NCBI GenBank assembly: GCA_036345935.2
Contig: JADWOT020000006.1
Coordinates: 4,591,543-4,655,542 of the forward strand
Reading direction: 5' to 3'
DNA from: Taenia hydatigena
Taxonomy: Eukaryota > Platyhelminthes > Cestoda > Cyclophyllidea > Taeniidae
Length of the DNA stretch: 64,000 nucleotides
The notes under the pieces were generated by a model. That model had not been told where the DNA came from. It did not search any database and was given only the letters and a program-made list of their open reading frames with translations. A program made the position numbers and the translations under genes. Positions 63,201-64,000 of this stretch are shown here, one piece after another (within the stretch, counting starts at the first letter, position 1; every line of letters starts with the position of its first letter).

Positions 63201-64000
63201 GCTTTCGAAGAAACCAATTACCTCTGTGACAGGTATTTCCCCTTCGACTCGTATTAGCATGCGATGCCGCACAATAGACCGTACCCTGGTTAGAAGGAAG
63301 TCGTTTAGTCAACATATGGAAGGATAAATCTTGCTCGTCGGCGGTTAGTGGCAAGCTCAAGTGCTTACAGCAAGCAACTTGAACAGACACACACGCACGC
63401 AAGCATTCTTCCCGTCAATGTTCCGGTCGGTATTAATGTTTAACAAGGCAGGGGGAGGAGGACGGGACAGAGAATGTCTTTGATGGAGAAACGAAGTGTG
63501 ACAAGTCAGCTAGGCTAGACGCATGATAAAACACCGCCATATGGTTTCTGCGGCCGTATCACTCGATGTTAGCTGTTTCTTCATCCCCCACCCCACCCCT
63601 CAACCGCCCCTTCTACCCCATCCCTTAAGACTAAATGTAGTGATGCTTTAACTCCAAAAACTATTCCATTCCTTCGGTGGCCCGTTGGTCGGGTGGTCTA
63701 TCTACCTATCTTCCAGGAGGCGATTTAAACAAGACTTACAAAAATTTAGCAAGTTTTTGATTGAAACGTTAACTTACCGAGGTGAGACATTCCCATGTTT
63801 TTCAAGAACTCGACGCGTTTACCTAGGATAGAACAAAAAAACGTTAACTACCTACAGCCCAACATTTCGATAATTCTCCAACCCTCGGAGAGGAAGGGAC
63901 TTTCAGGAATGTCCTTATATCCTGATTAGCTACAGTTAGAAGACTGGAGCCACCCGTTAAGGGATGTATGCTGGACGATCATTTATCATGGCGTTGTGAT
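60286..64000. other. Right-end non-coding stretch with G/C-rich islands
   Basis: No recognisable coding exon. Purine-rich islands are at about 62195-62292, 62525-62570 and 63445-63475, and a C-rich island is at 63583-63630. They sit among AT-rich sequence with AATTA cores. A tRNA B-box-like string (agttcgagtct on the minus strand, about 60610) may be part of a SINE-like element. The plus strand is A-rich. Confidence 0.5.

Noticed and set aside
1..64000. tRNA, rRNA and CRISPR
   Set aside because: No complete A/B-box cloverleaf, rRNA core sequence or regularly spaced direct repeats were seen on either strand.

Overview
The window reads as nuclear DNA of a flatworm, most likely a parasitic cestode; this is an inference. 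The evidence is four animal-type genes split by GT-AG introns, a mixture of tiny introns (30-44 nt) and multi-kilobase introns, moderate GC content, and diverged but full-length metazoan proteins. Nothing in it is bacterial: I see no operons, CRISPR array, prophage or insertion sequence.

Layout. 966-18254 (+) is the 3' part of a Shark/HTK16-type non-receptor tyrosine kinase (ankyrin repeats, SH2, kinase) in six exons separated by introns of 1.9-4.7 kb; its 5' exons lie upstream of the window. 18640-20659 (-) is a complete replication factor C subunit 5 gene in ten exons, convergent with the kinase, with introns as short as 34 nt and one probable GC-AG intron. 24019-29233 (+) is a USP20/USP33-type deubiquitinase in thirteen exons, with a split catalytic domain, a hydrophobic insert and two DUSP domains, but no visible N-terminal zinc finger. 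36550-47766 (+) is a protocadherin-like adhesion receptor in six exons, with a signal peptide, about seven cadherin repeats, one transmembrane helix and a 398-residue cytoplasmic tail ending in a PDZ-ligand-like S-F-V. All exon boundaries below were derived by reading frame, splice dinucleotides and alignment from memory to family members.

The rest is non-coding as far as I can see. 20660-24018 separates the divergent RFC5 and USP genes. 29234-36549 lies upstream of the protocadherin. 47767-64000 is a 16-kb stretch with no recognisable gene. This last stretch carries at least five diverged copies, in both orientations, of an unnamed dispersed repeat, a strong G-quadruplex-type tract, and several G- or C-rich islands next to AT-rich sequence that may be regulatory.

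The four genes belong to different processes (signalling, DNA replication, ubiquitin removal, cell adhesion) and show no functional linkage. I did not find a clearly new biological system. The most useful leads are the ultra-short introns, the GC-AG intron, the missing zinc finger and hydrophobic insert of the deubiquitinase, the PDZ-like end of the protocadherin, and the repeat family at the right end.
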